DNA of 64,000 nucleotides from Pseudonocardiales bacterium (GCA_019243635.1 JAFAUB010000152.1:30647-94646), one strand, 5' to 3'; shown: positions 8,899 through 18,911, counted from the stretch's first letter. Notes: a model not told the origin generated them from the sequence alone. Numbers and translations are program-made.

Positions 8899-9804
8899 GT
8901 GTCGCACGTCGCGATACCGGGGAACGGGTCGGCGGGGGTGGTCGGAGCTCGCTGCGCGCACCCACTCGCCGAGTCGGTGGCGGCGGTGGACCGTGCGGTG
9001 ACGTTGCTGTCTTTCCGGATGATGGACACGTCCCACTCCCAGCGGTGCGGTGCCCCGTGGATCAGGTGTGACCACGCCCTGTCTGATCCTGACTTCTTCG
9101 CGCGGTGGCGGGCGAGGGTCGCGCAGCGGCTGGCTGAGCAGCACTGCCCCCCCGCCCAGACGACCGCCGTTCCGGAGAAGACCACCGCCGGTTATGTGCT
9201 GCAGTGGTACCTGGTCATCCCGAGCTACCTCGGTGGGTTGTTGTTCCACTCCGCCCGGAGGGTGCCCTCGCTCTCGCCGCGGCAGCTCGGCTTCCGGCTC
9301 GATTCGGCGGCGTTGCGGGAGGTGGCGCTGCGCCCGGGCCGGTTCTGGTGCCTGCCCGGTGATCGCGACGCCGGCCATCCCGACGCCGTGCCGGTGCTCG
9401 ACGAGGTGGCGCTGGGTGCGGTACTGCGCCGTCAGGTGATCGCGCACGCCACCCGTTTCCTCGCCGTCTACAGCCCCCAGGTGCGTTTCGGGCGCCGCAC
9501 GCAGTGGGCGGCGGTGACCGACGCGCTGGATAGGGGCCTGCTGCTGGCGGGGCGCTCGTTCGGGTCACCGCGGGCCGGTGCGGCGGATGCGCGGCTGGTG
9601 CTCGCCGACGGCGAGAAACCGCTCACCTCGCCCTCGACGATCTGCCAGGTGACCGATGAGCATGGGCGCCTGCACTGGACCCGTCGGCGCGGCTCATGCT
9701 GCTTTCTCTACGCGCTGCCCGGAGTCGAGCATCCGTGCGGCAGCTGCCCACGGGTCGGTGACGCCGAACGGGCCCGCATCTTCGGCACGATCAACCCGGT
9801 CTGA
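8899..9804 (+). CDS. FhuF-like ferric-siderophore reductase family protein
   Basis: About 301 residues. The C-terminus carries the CC-x10-C-x2-C arrangement (SCCFLYALPG...HPCGSC) that binds a [2Fe-2S] cluster in FhuF-type ferric reductases, which release iron from siderophores in the cytoplasm. The GTG at 8899 is chosen because AGGGGGA lies just upstream; an earlier in-frame ATG at 8773 would place the iron box inside the gene. The upstream IdeR-like box fits an iron-acquisition role. No siderophore genes are adjacent. Confidence 0.78.
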   Translation: MSHVAIPGNGSAGVVGARCAHPLAESVAAVDRAVTLLSFRMMDTSHSQRCGAPWIRCDHALSDPDFFARWRARVAQRLAEQHCPPAQTTAVPEKTTAGYVLQWYLVIPSYLGGLLFHSARRVPSLSPRQLGFRLDSAALREVALRPGRFWCLPGDRDAGHPDAVPVLDEVALGAVLRRQVIAHATRFLAVYSPQVRFGRRTQWAAVTDALDRGLLLAGRSFGSPRAGAADARLVLADGEKPLTSPSTICQVTDEHGRLHWTRRRGSCCFLYALPGVEHPCGSCPRVGDAERARIFGTINPV

Positions 9805-9865
9805 GCTCGTCGCGGCCCGTATGATCAGAGTCTGTGGAACCTCGACCGCGATCCGAGACCGCCGC

Positions 9866-10798
9866 ATGAAGTTCAGCCTCTGCCTGACGCCCTCGCACGC
9901 GTGGGCGGACGTGCTGCGCATCGCTGAGCACACCGAACGCAGCGGCTGGGAGGGGGTATGGTTCCCCGACCACTTCATGCCGTCGGAGGGCGAGCCGTCG
10001 CGGCCCGTTCTCGAGTGCTGGTCGACCTTGGCGGGTCTTGCGGCGGTCGTTCCCCGCGTCCGGCTCGGGGCGCTCGTCAGCGGCAACACCTACCGGCACC
10101 CGGCGGTACTCGCCAACATCGCGGTGGCCGCGGACCACGTGAGCGGGGGACGGGTCGTCCTCGGCATCGGCGCCGGGTGGCAGGAGAACGAGCACGCCGC
10201 CTATGGAATCCACTTCGGCTCGACCGGACAGCGGCTCGACCGACTCGAGGAGGCGTGCCAGGTCATCCGCGACTTGCGCGACCGCGACCACGTCACCTTC
10301 CATGGGGAGCATTACCAGCTGACAGACGCGTCGATGCACCCCAAGCCCGTGGGCCGGCTTCCGCTGCTCGTGGGCGGTGGGGGCGAACGGCGCACGATCC
10401 CGATCGCGGCTCGTTATGCCGACGAGTGGAACGCGTGGGCCACGGTGGAGACCTTTGCGCACAAAGCCGGGATCCTGGAGCGCGCCTGCGAGCGAGCCGG
10501 TCGTGACCCCCGCGACCTGCGTCGATCCACACAGGCGTTGCTGGAGCTGCGCGCTCCAGGGCTGCCGCGGCGACCTTTCCCGGGCCGGCTCCCGGTCGTG
10601 GAGGGCAGCGTGGAGCAGCTGCGCGACACACTCGGCCGCTACGCGACGGCCGGCGTGGACGAGTTCATCGTGCCGGGCTTCCGTCCGCAGCACCCCGACG
10701 AGACGATCGCGCTCATCGACGTCCTGACCAGCGAGGTGCTCCCGGCGCTGCCCGGTTCATGCACACCTCACCAGGGACGGCCGCCATGCCCGAAGTAA
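9866..10798 (+). CDS. LLM-class F420-dependent oxidoreductase
   Basis: 310 residues of the bacterial luciferase-like (LLM) fold, usually flavin- or F420-dependent in actinobacteria. Typical features are the N-terminal KFSLCLTP strand, the VWFPDHFM segment near residue 35 and the central GxGAGWQENEHAAYG loop. The start is ATG 9866; an open frame runs further upstream but overlaps the previous gene with unlike sequence. The stop overlaps the start of the P450 gene, so the two should be co-translated. Substrate unknown. Confidence 0.88.
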   Translation: MKFSLCLTPSHAWADVLRIAEHTERSGWEGVWFPDHFMPSEGEPSRPVLECWSTLAGLAAVVPRVRLGALVSGNTYRHPAVLANIAVAADHVSGGRVVLGIGAGWQENEHAAYGIHFGSTGQRLDRLEEACQVIRDLRDRDHVTFHGEHYQLTDASMHPKPVGRLPLLVGGGGERRTIPIAARYADEWNAWATVETFAHKAGILERACERAGRDPRDLRRSTQALLELRAPGLPRRPFPGRLPVVEGSVEQLRDTLGRYATAGVDEFIVPGFRPQHPDETIALIDVLTSEVLPALPGSCTPHQGRPPCPK

Positions 10799-12033
10799 CC
10801 GAGCAGCAGGCGGCCGTCGAGTACGGCGGCGGCTTGGACGAGATCAGCCGGGAGATGGCGACGCCGGAGTTTCACCGGGACCCCTATCCGCTCTATGAAC
10901 GGATGCGCCGTGAGCATCCGGTCTACCGCGGCTCGCGGGGGATCTGGTACCTCACCCGTTACGCTGACGTCGATGCCGCTCTGCGCGACCAGCGGCTATC
11001 GAAGGACCATGCGCGGATGCGACGCCGGCACGCGCGGCGGGCCGGCGGGGAGGATCTCGACAGGCTCCGAGATCGGTTCGGCCGCTCGATGCTGCATGCT
11101 GACCCGCCGGACCACACCCGCCTGCGCAGGCCGGCCCACAAAGCGTTCACCGTCCGGCGGACCGAAGCCCTGCGCCCGCGGATCGAGGCGATCGTCGATG
11201 AGCTGCTCGATGCCGCCGTCGCGGCGGGGCCCGCGATGGAGCTGATCGGGGCGCTCGCCTATCCACTGCCGATAACGGTGATCTGCGAGCTGGTCGGTGT
11301 CCCACCCGGTGACCGCCACCGCGTCCGGACCTGGTCACGACAGCTGGTGAACCAGACCGAGGCCGCTCCGGCTCCCGATGCCCGGCAGCGCGTCGAGCAG
11401 GCGGCCGACGAGTTCGAGGAGTACCTGCGGTACCTGATCGACAAGCGGCGTGCCGAGCCGACCGACGACATCCTCAGCGCGCTGGTCGCGGACAGCGGTG
11501 CGCGGCTCACGGAGAATGAGCTGCTCTCCACCTGCTACCTGTTGCTTGTCGCGGGCCATGAGACGACCGTCAACCTGATCGGCAACGGCATGCTCGCGCT
11601 GCTGCGTCACCCCGACCAGCTGCGCCGGTTGCGACAGGATCCGACGTTGATCCGCTCGGCGGTCGAGGAGCTGCTGCGTTACGACAGCTCCGTCCAGATG
11701 GTGACCCGCATCGTCGTGGGCCAGGTCGAGATCGGCGGGCAGACGTTGGGCGATGGCGAGCTCGTGTTCGCGGTGCTCGCCGCGGCCAACCGCGACCCGG
11801 ACTGCTTCCCGTATCCCGACCGACTGGACCTGGGCCGCGCCGACAACCGGCACGTGAGCTTGGGCAACGGGCCGCACTTCTGTCTGGGTGCACCGCTTGC
11901 TCGTCTCGAGGGTGAGATCGCGATCGGCGCGCTCGTGCGTCGGCTGCCGGCGCTGCGGCTCGACACCGACACCGTTGAGTGGCGGCCGAAGCCGGCGTTG
12001 CGCGGCCTCGAGCGCCTACCGGTCGCGTACTGA
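10786..12033 (+). CDS. Cytochrome P450
   Basis: 415 residues, a bacterial class I P450. Visible motifs are the I-helix AGHETT, the ExxR helix (ELLR) and the heme loop LGNGPHFCLG with the thiolate Cys at about residue 366. ATG 10786 (AGGGACGG upstream) overlaps the oxidoreductase stop by 13 bp. Needs ferredoxin partners, none of which are adjacent. The neighbourhood (oxidoreductase, P450, sugar-porter transporter) suggests a small catabolic or tailoring operon. Substrate cannot be read. Confidence 0.95.
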   Translation: MPEVTEQQAAVEYGGGLDEISREMATPEFHRDPYPLYERMRREHPVYRGSRGIWYLTRYADVDAALRDQRLSKDHARMRRRHARRAGGEDLDRLRDRFGRSMLHADPPDHTRLRRPAHKAFTVRRTEALRPRIEAIVDELLDAAVAAGPAMELIGALAYPLPITVICELVGVPPGDRHRVRTWSRQLVNQTEAAPAPDARQRVEQAADEFEEYLRYLIDKRRAEPTDDILSALVADSGARLTENELLSTCYLLLVAGHETTVNLIGNGMLALLRHPDQLRRLRQDPTLIRSAVEELLRYDSSVQMVTRIVVGQVEIGGQTLGDGELVFAVLAAANRDPDCFPYPDRLDLGRADNRHVSLGNGPHFCLGAPLARLEGEIAIGALVRRLPALRLDTDTVEWRPKPALRGLERLPVAY

Positions 12034-12056
12034 TCGACACGCGCCCGCCGTCGAGC

Positions 12057-13454
12057 ATGGACCAGCGAACCACCCTCACAGCGATCCTGATCTCGGCGGT
12101 CGCCGCCGTCGGCGGCTTCCTCTTCGGCTTCGACACCGCAGTGATCAATGGCGCGGTGGACTCGATCCAGGTCGCCTTCAGTCTCAGTCCCGCCCTCACG
12201 GGTTTCGCGGTGTCCTGCGCGCTGCTCGGCTCGGCTCTGGGTGCGTGGTACGCCGGCCGGACCGCTGACCACCTGGGTCGGGTGCGGGCCATGGTCGTCG
12301 CCGCGGTGCTCTTCGCGATCAGCGCGGTCGGGGCCGGGCTGGCTTTCTCGGTGTGGTCCCTGATCGGGTGGCGGTTCGTCGGCGGTCTCGGTGTCGGGAT
12401 GGCCTCGGTGATCGCTCCGGCCTACATCGCCGAGGTCGCGCCCTCACACATCCGCGGCCGGCTCGGCTCGCTGCAGCAGCTCGCCATCGTCTCCGGCATC
12501 TTCGTCGCGTTGCTGTCCGATGCGTTCCTGGCCGACCTCGCCGGCGGGGCGAGCCAGCGGCTCTGGTTCGGGGTGGCGGCCTGGCGGTGGATGTTCCTCG
12601 CCGGGCTGCTCCCCGCTCTGGCTTACGGCGTGCTGGCCCTGCGGATCCCGGAGTCGCCGCGGTACCTCGTGGCCAAGGGAGAGCTGGTCCGCGCCGGTGA
12701 GGTGCTGCGCGAGGTGTTGGGCTCCCGCAGCGTCGACGCCGTGCAGCGCAAGGTCCAGGACATCGCGGCCAGCCTGCGACGCGAGGACCGACACCCACCG
12801 AGGTTGTCTGACCTGCGCGGCTCTCGCTGTGGGCTGCTGCCCATCGTGTGGGTCGGCATCATGCTTTCGATCTTTCAGCAGTTCGCCGGCATCAACGTGA
12901 TCTTCTACTACTCGACCAGCCTGTGGCGTTCGGTCGGGTTCAGCGAGTCCGACTCGCTCACGATCACCGTCATCACCTCGGTGACCAACGTCCTGGTCAC
13001 CCTGGTCGCCATCGCCATCGTGGACAAGGTCGGTCGCAAACCGATGCTGCTCGGCGGATCGCTGGGCATGGCGGTGACCCTGGCCACGATGGCCGGGTGC
13101 TTTTCGCAGTCACTCGGGAGCGGCAAGGACGTCAGCCTGCCCCAGCCGTGGGGAACGATCGCGCTGGTCGCCGCCAACCTCTACGTCGTGTCCTTCGGCA
13201 CGACCTGGGGCCCCGTCGTCTGGGTGCTGCTCGGCGAGATGTTCCCCAACTGGATCCGTGCGACCGCGCTCGCGGTGGCCGCAGCCGCCCAGTGGTTGGC
13301 GAACTTCGCGGTCACGACGACCTTCCCCATCCTCTCCGGCCTCGGTCTGTCCTTCGCCTACGGCCTGTACGCGGCGTTCGCCGCCCTGTCCTTCCAGTTC
13401 GTGCTCAAGGCAGTCCAGGAGACCAAAGCCCGCGAGCTCGAAGACATGACGTGA
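12057..13454 (+). CDS. Sugar-porter family MFS transporter
   Basis: 465 residues with about twelve membrane segments. It has sugar-porter signatures: FLFGFDTAVINGA near the start, the R-x-G-R-type loop (GRTADHLGRVRAMV), YIAEVAPSHIRGRLGSLQQ in the middle, PESPRYL before the central loop and an ETKARELED C-terminus. ATG 12057 lies 23 bp after the P450 stop, so it likely belongs to the same operon. Proton-coupled sugar or polyol import is the family activity; the substrate is unknown. Confidence 0.9.
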   Translation: MDQRTTLTAILISAVAAVGGFLFGFDTAVINGAVDSIQVAFSLSPALTGFAVSCALLGSALGAWYAGRTADHLGRVRAMVVAAVLFAISAVGAGLAFSVWSLIGWRFVGGLGVGMASVIAPAYIAEVAPSHIRGRLGSLQQLAIVSGIFVALLSDAFLADLAGGASQRLWFGVAAWRWMFLAGLLPALAYGVLALRIPESPRYLVAKGELVRAGEVLREVLGSRSVDAVQRKVQDIAASLRREDRHPPRLSDLRGSRCGLLPIVWVGIMLSIFQQFAGINVIFYYSTSLWRSVGFSESDSLTITVITSVTNVLVTLVAIAIVDKVGRKPMLLGGSLGMAVTLATMAGCFSQSLGSGKDVSLPQPWGTIALVAANLYVVSFGTTWGPVVWVLLGEMFPNWIRATALAVAAAAQWLANFAVTTTFPILSGLGLSFAYGLYAAFAALSFQFVLKAVQETKARELEDMT

Positions 13455-13464
13455 CCCGCGAAGG

Positions 13465-13486
13465 GTCTCATGGATGCTTGTGCACG
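13465..13486 (+). repeat. Dispersed 22-bp motif, copy 1
   Basis: GGTCTCATGGATGCTTGTGCAC lies between two convergent genes. Two close relatives occur at 55156-55177 and 55197-55218, also between convergent genes. Confidence 0.6.
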
Positions 13487-13496
13487 CCGGCGGCAT

Positions 13497-14837
13497 TCAG
13501 GCGATGAGCACGGCGCGGAAGTCGTTGACGTTGGTCAGGGTGGGGCCGGTCACGACCTGATCGCCCAGCGCGGCGAAGAAACCGTGCCCGTCGTTGTCGG
13601 CCAGCGCAGCCGCGGCGTCCATCCCGAGCCGCTCGGCGCGGCGCAGGGTATCGGGGCCGACCAGCGCCCCGGCCACCTCCTCCACCCCGTCGACGCCGTC
13701 GGTGTCACAGGCGATGGCGTGCACCCGCGGTACCTCTCGCAGAGCCAGGGCCAGCGACAACAGTAGCTCGACATTGCGGCCGCCGCGGCCGGCGCCGCGC
13801 ACGGTCACGGTGGTCTCGCCGCCGGAGAGCAGCACGCAGGGCGCCTGCGCCGGCTGGCCGTGGCGACGCACCTGACGGGCGATCCCGGCCAGCACGATCC
13901 CGACCTCCCGGGCCTCGCCCTCCAGCGAGTCGCTCAGGATCACCGGGGTCACCCCGGCCCGCCGGGCCACCGCCGCGGCGGCCTGCAGGGACTGCTGCGG
14001 GGTGGCGATCACGTGGTTGGTGACGCGGGCCAGCCGCGGGTCGTCGGGCCCCGGGCAGCCCGGAGTGCTCTCCAGGTGTGCCCGCACCGCCGGTGGCACC
14101 GGCACGCCGCGGGCCACGAGCACCGCCAGTGCCTGCGCCGGGGTGGACGCCTCCGCCACGGTGGGCCCGGAGGCGATGGCGGCGGGATCGTCACCGGGCA
14201 CATCGGAGATCAGCAAGCCCACCGTGGCGGCCGGGAACGCCGCCGCCGCGAGCCGGCCGCCTTTGATCGCCGACAGGTGCTTGCGCACCAGGTTCATCGC
14301 CCCGATCGGCGCCCCTGACCGCAGCAGCGCCGTGCTGATCGCCTGCTTGTCGGCCAACGTGATCCCCGGCGCGGGCAGCGCCAGCAAGGCCGAGCCGCCA
14401 CCGGAGATCAGCGCCAGCACCAGGTCGTCCGCACCGAGCCCGGACACCAGCTCCAGGATCCGGCGGGCGGCCCGCCTGCCCGCGGCGTCGGGCACCGGAT
14501 GCGCCGCCTGCACGATCTCGACGCGCGAGCACGGCACCGCGTGCCCGTAACGGGTCACCACCAGCCCGCTCAGCGGGCCGTCCCAGGACCGCTCGACCGC
14601 CTGGGCCATCCGCGCCGAGCCCTTACCGGCACCAACGACGACGACCCGCCCGCCCGGCCGCGCCGGCAGGAACTCCGGAACCCGCCGCAACGGGTCCGCG
14701 GCCGCCACCGCCGCATCGAACATCGCCCGCAACAACGCAAACGCTCCCGCCCCTCGCCCCGACATGGAGACATATCGGGGCGAAGACGGGTCCGATAACC
14801 CCGATATGTCTCCATGTCGGGGGTGGGCACCGCTCAT
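13497..14837 (-). CDS. gckA: Glycerate 2-kinase (MOFRL family)
   Basis: Phosphorylates D-glycerate to 2-phosphoglycerate, the output step of the serine cycle. It is a 446-residue member of the GckA/TtuD (DUF4147-MOFRL) family. The glycine-rich VVGAGKGSARMA loop, LALISGGGSALL and the C-terminal LSGGETTVTVRG...GGRNVELLLSLAL are all present, and the C-terminus GPTLTNVNDFRAVLI is typical. The ATG at 14837 overlaps the hprA stop as ATGA, implying coupling. The first 24 codons contain half of a large inverted repeat, and a second ATG at 14765 sits inside it. Last gene of the operon, convergent with the transporter gene. Confidence 0.9.
   Translation of the reverse strand: MSGAHPRHGDISGLSDPSSPRYVSMSGRGAGAFALLRAMFDAAVAAADPLRRVPEFLPARPGGRVVVVGAGKGSARMAQAVERSWDGPLSGLVVTRYGHAVPCSRVEIVQAAHPVPDAAGRRAARRILELVSGLGADDLVLALISGGGSALLALPAPGITLADKQAISTALLRSGAPIGAMNLVRKHLSAIKGGRLAAAAFPAATVGLLISDVPGDDPAAIASGPTVAEASTPAQALAVLVARGVPVPPAVRAHLESTPGCPGPDDPRLARVTNHVIATPQQSLQAAAAVARRAGVTPVILSDSLEGEAREVGIVLAGIARQVRRHGQPAQAPCVLLSGGETTVTVRGAGRGGRNVELLLSLALALREVPRVHAIACDTDGVDGVEEVAGALVGPDTLRRAERLGMDAAAALADNDGHGFFAALGDQVVTGPTLTNVNDFRAVLIA
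14757..14822. repeat. 24-bp perfect inverted repeat inside the gckA 5' coding end
   Basis: Arms 14757-14780 and 14799-14822 are perfectly complementary with an 18-nt spacer. They span the region between the two candidate starts of the glycerate kinase gene. The hairpin could attenuate transcription or hide the internal start; it also looks like an inserted palindromic element. Confidence 0.8.
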
Positions 14838-15802
14838 GCGACGCGGCAGGAGGGGGGGTGGCCGGTGAGGAAGGCTTGTAAGTCGGCTAGCACCAGCATG
14901 CCCATCGCGGTGCGGGTTTCTCGGGTTGCGCTGCCCAGGTGGGGTAGCAGGACGGCGTTGTCCAGCTCTCGCAGGTCCCGGGGGATCTCGGGTTCGTCCT
15001 CGTAGACGTCGAGCCCGGCGCCGGCGATCGTCCCGGATCGCAGTGCGGCGATCAGCGCCTGCTGGTCGACGACGTCGCCGCGGGCGCTGTTGACCAGGAA
15101 CGCGGTGGGCTTCATCCGGGCCAGTGCCGCGGCGTCGATGAGGCGGGCGTTCTCGCCGCCGCCGGGCATGTGCAGCGACACGAAGTCGGCCAGCGCCAGT
15201 ACCTCCTCGACGGTGTCGACCCGGCGGGCGCCGGGGATCCCGTGGTCGGGCTCGAAGTCGACCGGGTCGTGGAAGACCACCGGCATGCCGAAGCCGAAGT
15301 GCGCGCGACGGGCCACCGCCACCCCGATCCGGCCCATGCCCAGGATGCCCAGCGTCTTGCCGGTGACGTCGGCGCCCATCATGTGCGTCGGACGCCAGCC
15401 GGTCCAGCGCCCGGCGCGGACCTCGCGTTCCCCCTCGCCGGCCCGGCGGGCGACCATCAGCAGCAGGGTCATCGTGGTGTCCGCGGTGGTGTCGGTGAGC
15501 ACCCCCGGTGTGTTGGTGACGACGATGCCGGCCCTGGCCGCGGCCTCGATGTCGATGTGGTCGTAGCCGACGCCGAAGTTGCCCAGGAACGTGGTCCGCA
15601 GCTCGCCGTCGAACAGCTCGGCGCCCAGCCGGTCGGACACGGTGGGCAGCACCACGTCGGCCTGCTCCAACGCGGCGCGCAGCCCCTCGGGCCCGAGCGG
15701 GACGTCCTCCACGTTGAGCCGGACGTGCGGGAAGCGCCGCACCAGCTCCTCCTCGACCGGTGCCGGCCAGCGCCGGGTGACGACGATGACGGGTTCATCC
15801 AC
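14834..15802 (-). CDS. hprA: Hydroxypyruvate/glyoxylate reductase (D-2-hydroxyacid dehydrogenase)
   Basis: 322 residues of the D-isomer 2-hydroxyacid dehydrogenase family, which reduces hydroxypyruvate to D-glycerate in the serine cycle. The NAD(P) motif GILGMGRIGVAVA lies near residue 150, and the catalytic Arg, Glu and His occur in NSARGD, DEPE and LPHLGSAT. The start is GTG 15802, behind GGAGGA; the frame is open far upstream but that part is antisense-like to nothing recognisable and overlaps mtkB. It overlaps the mtkB end by 8 bp and the gckA start by 4 bp. Family alone cannot separate glyoxylate from hydroxypyruvate reductase; operon context favours the latter. Confidence 0.87.
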   Translation of the reverse strand: MDEPVIVVTRRWPAPVEEELVRRFPHVRLNVEDVPLGPEGLRAALEQADVVLPTVSDRLGAELFDGELRTTFLGNFGVGYDHIDIEAAARAGIVVTNTPGVLTDTTADTTMTLLLMVARRAGEGEREVRAGRWTGWRPTHMMGADVTGKTLGILGMGRIGVAVARRAHFGFGMPVVFHDPVDFEPDHGIPGARRVDTVEEVLALADFVSLHMPGGGENARLIDAAALARMKPTAFLVNSARGDVVDQQALIAALRSGTIAGAGLDVYEDEPEIPRDLRELDNAVLLPHLGSATRETRTAMGMLVLADLQAFLTGHPPSCRVA

Positions 15803-16727
15803 GGCGGTCCTCCAGCAGCTCAGAGTCGCGCCGCGGCAGACCGTGCTCGGAGAGCACCCGCGCCACGGTCTCACCGATGCACGACGGGTTGGGTGCCATC
15901 GTGATGCCGGCGGCGGCCAGGAGCGCCGTCTTCTCCTGCGCGGACTCCCCGGCGGCGGACACGATCGCGCCGGCGTGGCCCATCCTGCGGCCCCTGGGGG
16001 CGGACAGCCCGGCAATGTAGGCGATCACCGGTTTGGTCATGTGATCGCGCACGTAGTCTGCGCCCTCGGCTTCCTGCGGGCCGCCGATCTCACCCACCAT
16101 CACCACCGCGTCGGTGTCCGGGTCGGCTTCGAACAGTTCCAGATGGTCACGGAACGACGTCCCGTTGACGGGGTCGCCGCCGATGCCGACCGAGGTGGAC
16201 ACCCCGATGCCCAGCGCCTTCATCTGGGACGCGGCCTCATAGCCCAGCGTGCCCGAGCGCCCGACCACCCCGACCCGTCCGGGTAGGTAGATGTGGCCTG
16301 GCATGATGCCCAGCAGCGCCCGTCCAGGTGAGATGGTGCCCGCGCAGTTGGGTCCGGTGAGCGTCATCCGCGCCTGGGCCTTGTAGCGCCGCATGTAGCG
16401 CTTGACCCGCATCATGTCCTGCATCGGAATGCCATCGGTGACGCACACGCAGAACCGGACGCCCGCGTCGGCGGCCTCCATGATGGAGTCGGCGGCGAAC
16501 GGGGGCGGCACGAACACGATCGAGGCGCTCGCCCCGGTCTGCGCCACGGCGTCTTTCACGGTGTTGAACACCGGGCGGTCCAGCACGAAGTCGCCGCCCT
16601 TACCCGGGGTGACACCGGCGACCACGTTGGTGCCGTAGTCGATCATCTCCTCGGTATGGAAGCGTCCGATGCGGCCGGTGATGCCCTGCACCACCACGGG
16701 AGTGTGCTCGTCGATCAGGATGGCCAT
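15795..16727 (-). CDS. mtkB: Malate-CoA ligase alpha subunit (SucD-like)
   Basis: 310 residues of the succinyl-CoA synthetase alpha family. The N-terminus ([18 protein letters not shown]) and CoA-binding Rossmann domain are followed by the phosphohistidine loop MGHAGAIV with His251. As SucD relatives do both succinate and malate, the call rests on the neighbours: paired with a beta subunit close to methylotroph MtkA and set between malyl-CoA lyase and hydroxypyruvate reductase genes. It makes malyl-CoA from malate, ATP and CoA. ATG 16727 has GGGAGGA upstream and is 11 bp after the mtkA stop. Confidence 0.85.
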   Translation of the reverse strand: MAILIDEHTPVVVQGITGRIGRFHTEEMIDYGTNVVAGVTPGKGGDFVLDRPVFNTVKDAVAQTGASASIVFVPPPFAADSIMEAADAGVRFCVCVTDGIPMQDMMRVKRYMRRYKAQARMTLTGPNCAGTISPGRALLGIMPGHIYLPGRVGVVGRSGTLGYEAASQMKALGIGVSTSVGIGGDPVNGTSFRDHLELFEADPDTDAVVMVGEIGGPQEAEGADYVRDHMTKPVIAYIAGLSAPRGRRMGHAGAIVSAAGESAQEKTALLAAAGITMAPNPSCIGETVARVLSEHGLPRRDSELLEDRRG

Positions 16728-16738
16728 GATCCTCCCGG

Positions 16739-17917
16739 TTAGGCGCTGGCGCCGACGGTGCCCACGACGGCGACGGCCTTGTAGGCCGCCTCGGCCAGAG
16801 TGTCCGCCGTGATGATGGGCAGTCCGGAGTCCCGCAGGAGCCGCCGGCCCTGCTCGACGTGGGTGCCGGCCAGCCGCACCACCACCGGGATCTTGACGTC
16901 GATCTCGGTGAACGCGGTCATGATGCCCTCCGCGACCCAGTCGCAGCGGTTGACGCCCGCGAAGATATTGATCAACATCGCCTTGACGCCGGTGTCCCGC
17001 AGCACCGCGCGAAAGGCCTTGAGGACCCGCTGTGGCGACGCGCCACCGCCGATGTCCAGGAAGTTCGCCGGCTCCCCGCCCGCGATTTTGATCATGTCCA
17101 TGGTCGCCATCGCCAGACCGGCACCGTTGATCATGCAGCCGATGTCGCCATCCAGGCCGACGTAGGCCAGCCCGCGGTCGGCCGCGTGGCTCTCCCTGGC
17201 GTCCTCCTGGCTGCGGTCGCGCAGCTCGGAGATGTCGAGGTGGCGAAACAGCGCGTTGTCGTCGAAGGACATCTTGGCGTCCAGCGCGACGATGCCGCCC
17301 GTGCCCGTCACGACCAGCGGATTGATCTCCAGCAGAGTGGCGTCCAGGTCCCGGAAAGCCCGGTACGCGCGTCGGAAGATCCTGCCGGCCTCGGCGATCT
17401 GCGCCGGTTGCAGGTCCAGCGCGAACGCGATCTCCCGTGCTTGGAACTCCAGGAACCCCGCAGCGGGGTCGATCGTCGTGCGCATCAGGGCCTCGGGCTT
17501 GGCGGCCGCCAGCTCCTCGATCTCCACGCCGCCCTCGGCCGAGGCGATGATCACCACTCGCTCGATGCGGCGGTCCAGCACGATACTGAAGTACAGCTCG
17601 CGGGCGATGTCGATGGCCTCCTCGACGTACACCCGGTAGATCAGCCTGCCGCGCGGCCCGGACTGTCTGGTGACCAGCCGCCGGCCGAACATGCCGTTCG
17701 CGGCTTCTTGCACCGCATAGTCGGAGTGACACAGCCGCACCCCGCCGGCCGCACCGCGGCCACCGGTGTGGACCTGGGCCTTGACCACCCAGGCTGACCC
17801 GCCGATCTCGGTGCACCGGTAGGACGCCTGCTCGGGGCTGTAGGCCAGACCACCGCAGGGGACGGGGACCCCGAAGCGGGCCAGTATCTCCTTCGCCTGA
17901 TACTCGTGGATGTCCAT
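16739..17917 (-). CDS. mtkA: Malate-CoA ligase beta subunit (SucC-like)
   Basis: 392 residues with the ATP-grasp plus ligase-CoA architecture of SucC. From memory of methylotroph proteins, several segments are MtkA-like rather than plain Suc[13 protein letters not shown] at the start, [37 protein letters not shown] and [16 protein letters not shown]. With MtkB it converts malate to malyl-CoA. ATG 17917 is chosen because it begins the conserved N-terminus; an ATG at 17938 would overlap the mcl gene by 11 bp. Confidence 0.86.
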   Translation of the reverse strand: MDIHEYQAKEILARFGVPVPCGGLAYSPEQASYRCTEIGGSAWVVKAQVHTGGRGAAGGVRLCHSDYAVQEAANGMFGRRLVTRQSGPRGRLIYRVYVEEAIDIARELYFSIVLDRRIERVVIIASAEGGVEIEELAAAKPEALMRTTIDPAAGFLEFQAREIAFALDLQPAQIAEAGRIFRRAYRAFRDLDATLLEINPLVVTGTGGIVALDAKMSFDDNALFRHLDISELRDRSQEDARESHAADRGLAYVGLDGDIGCMINGAGLAMATMDMIKIAGGEPANFLDIGGGASPQRVLKAFRAVLRDTGVKAMLINIFAGVNRCDWVAEGIMTAFTEIDVKIPVVVRLAGTHVEQGRRLLRDSGLPIITADTLAEAAYKAVAVVGTVGASA

Positions 17918-17927
17918 GGCCGCCCCG

Positions 17928-18911
17928 CTAGCCCGCATTCACCGACTGGGCCCGGCTGGTGGCCCCCTCGGTGGATGCGGCCCGGATCGCCTGGTCCAAC
18001 TCGATCACGGTCTGGGCCATCCGCGCCGAGGCTGCGTCGATCATCTTGCCGTCCACCGCCGCAGCGCCCTTGCCCTGCGCCGCGGCCTCGGTCAGCGCCT
18101 CGACGATGCGCCGCGCTCGGTCGACCTCAGCCTGCGGTGGGCTGAACACCTCGTTGGCCAGCTCAACCTGGCTGGGATGGATCGCCCATTTACCCTCAGC
18201 GCCCAGTGCCGCCGCTCGCCGGGCACCGGCGCGGTAGCCCTCGGGGTCGGAGAAGTCGCCGAACGGGCCGTCGATCGGGCGTAGCCCGTAGGCCCGGCAG
18301 GCCACGATCATCCGCGACAGCGCGAAATGCCACTGGTCACCGGGGTAGTCCGGGTTCAGGCCCCCGATACTCACCGTGCGGGCCCGGTTACTCGCGGCGT
18401 AGTCGGCCACCCCGAAGTGCAGCGCCTCCAACCGGCCGGGACTGCTCGCGATGGCCTCCACGTTCGCCATCCCCAGAGCGGTCTCGACCAGCGCCTCGAT
18501 ACCGACCTTGTTCGGGTAGCCTTTGCCCTGCTCCACCTGGTTGATGAGCGTCTCCACGCAGTACAGGTCCGCGGGCACCCCTACCTTGGGCACCAGGATG
18601 GTGTGCACCCGCTCCCCCGCCTGCTCCATCACGTCGATGACGTCGCGATACATGTAGTGGGTGTCCAGCCCGTTGATCCGCACCGACACCGTCTTGCCCC
18701 TGGCTGCCCAGTCGATGTCGCGCAGCGCCTCGATGACGTTGCGGCGGGCCCGCTCCTTGTCAGCGGGGGCTACCGCGTCCTCCAGATCGAGAAACACGAC
18801 ATCGGCCGCGCTGCTCGCGGCCTTGTCGATGAAGCTGGTGTTCGATCCCGGCACCGCGAGCTCACTACGGTGCAACCGCGGCTGACGTATCGGGTGAAAG
18901 GTGTGGCTCAA
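17928..18911 (-). CDS. mcl: Malyl-CoA lyase (HpcH/HpaI/CitE family)
   Basis: 327 residues. Splits malyl-CoA into glyoxylate and acetyl-CoA. The protein follows methylotroph malyl-CoA lyase closely: [14 protein letters not shown] near the start, [14 protein letters not shown] (metal-binding acidic residues), [42 protein letters not shown] and [17 protein letters not shown]. The start is a TTG at 18911 that overlaps the sga stop (TTGA), behind a strong GGAGGA site; the frame is open upstream only as a shadow of sga. Third gene of the serine-cycle operon. Confidence 0.9.
   Translation of the reverse strand: MSHTFHPIRQPRLHRSELAVPGSNTSFIDKAASSAADVVFLDLEDAVAPADKERARRNVIEALRDIDWAARGKTVSVRINGLDTHYMYRDVIDVMEQAGERVHTILVPKVGVPADLYCVETLINQVEQGKGYPNKVGIEALVETALGMANVEAIASSPGRLEALHFGVADYAASNRARTVSIGGLNPDYPGDQWHFALSRMIVACRAYGLRPIDGPFGDFSDPEGYRAGARRAAALGAEGKWAIHPSQVELANEVFSPPQAEVDRARRIVEALTEAAAQGKGAAAVDGKMIDAASARMAQTVIELDQAIRAASTEGATSRAQSVNAG

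Noticed and set aside
15795..17816. Single long frame covering mtkB and part of mtkA
   Set aside because: The upstream two-thirds is an out-of-frame shadow of mtkA; the real mtkB starts at 16727 with a GGGAGGA site.
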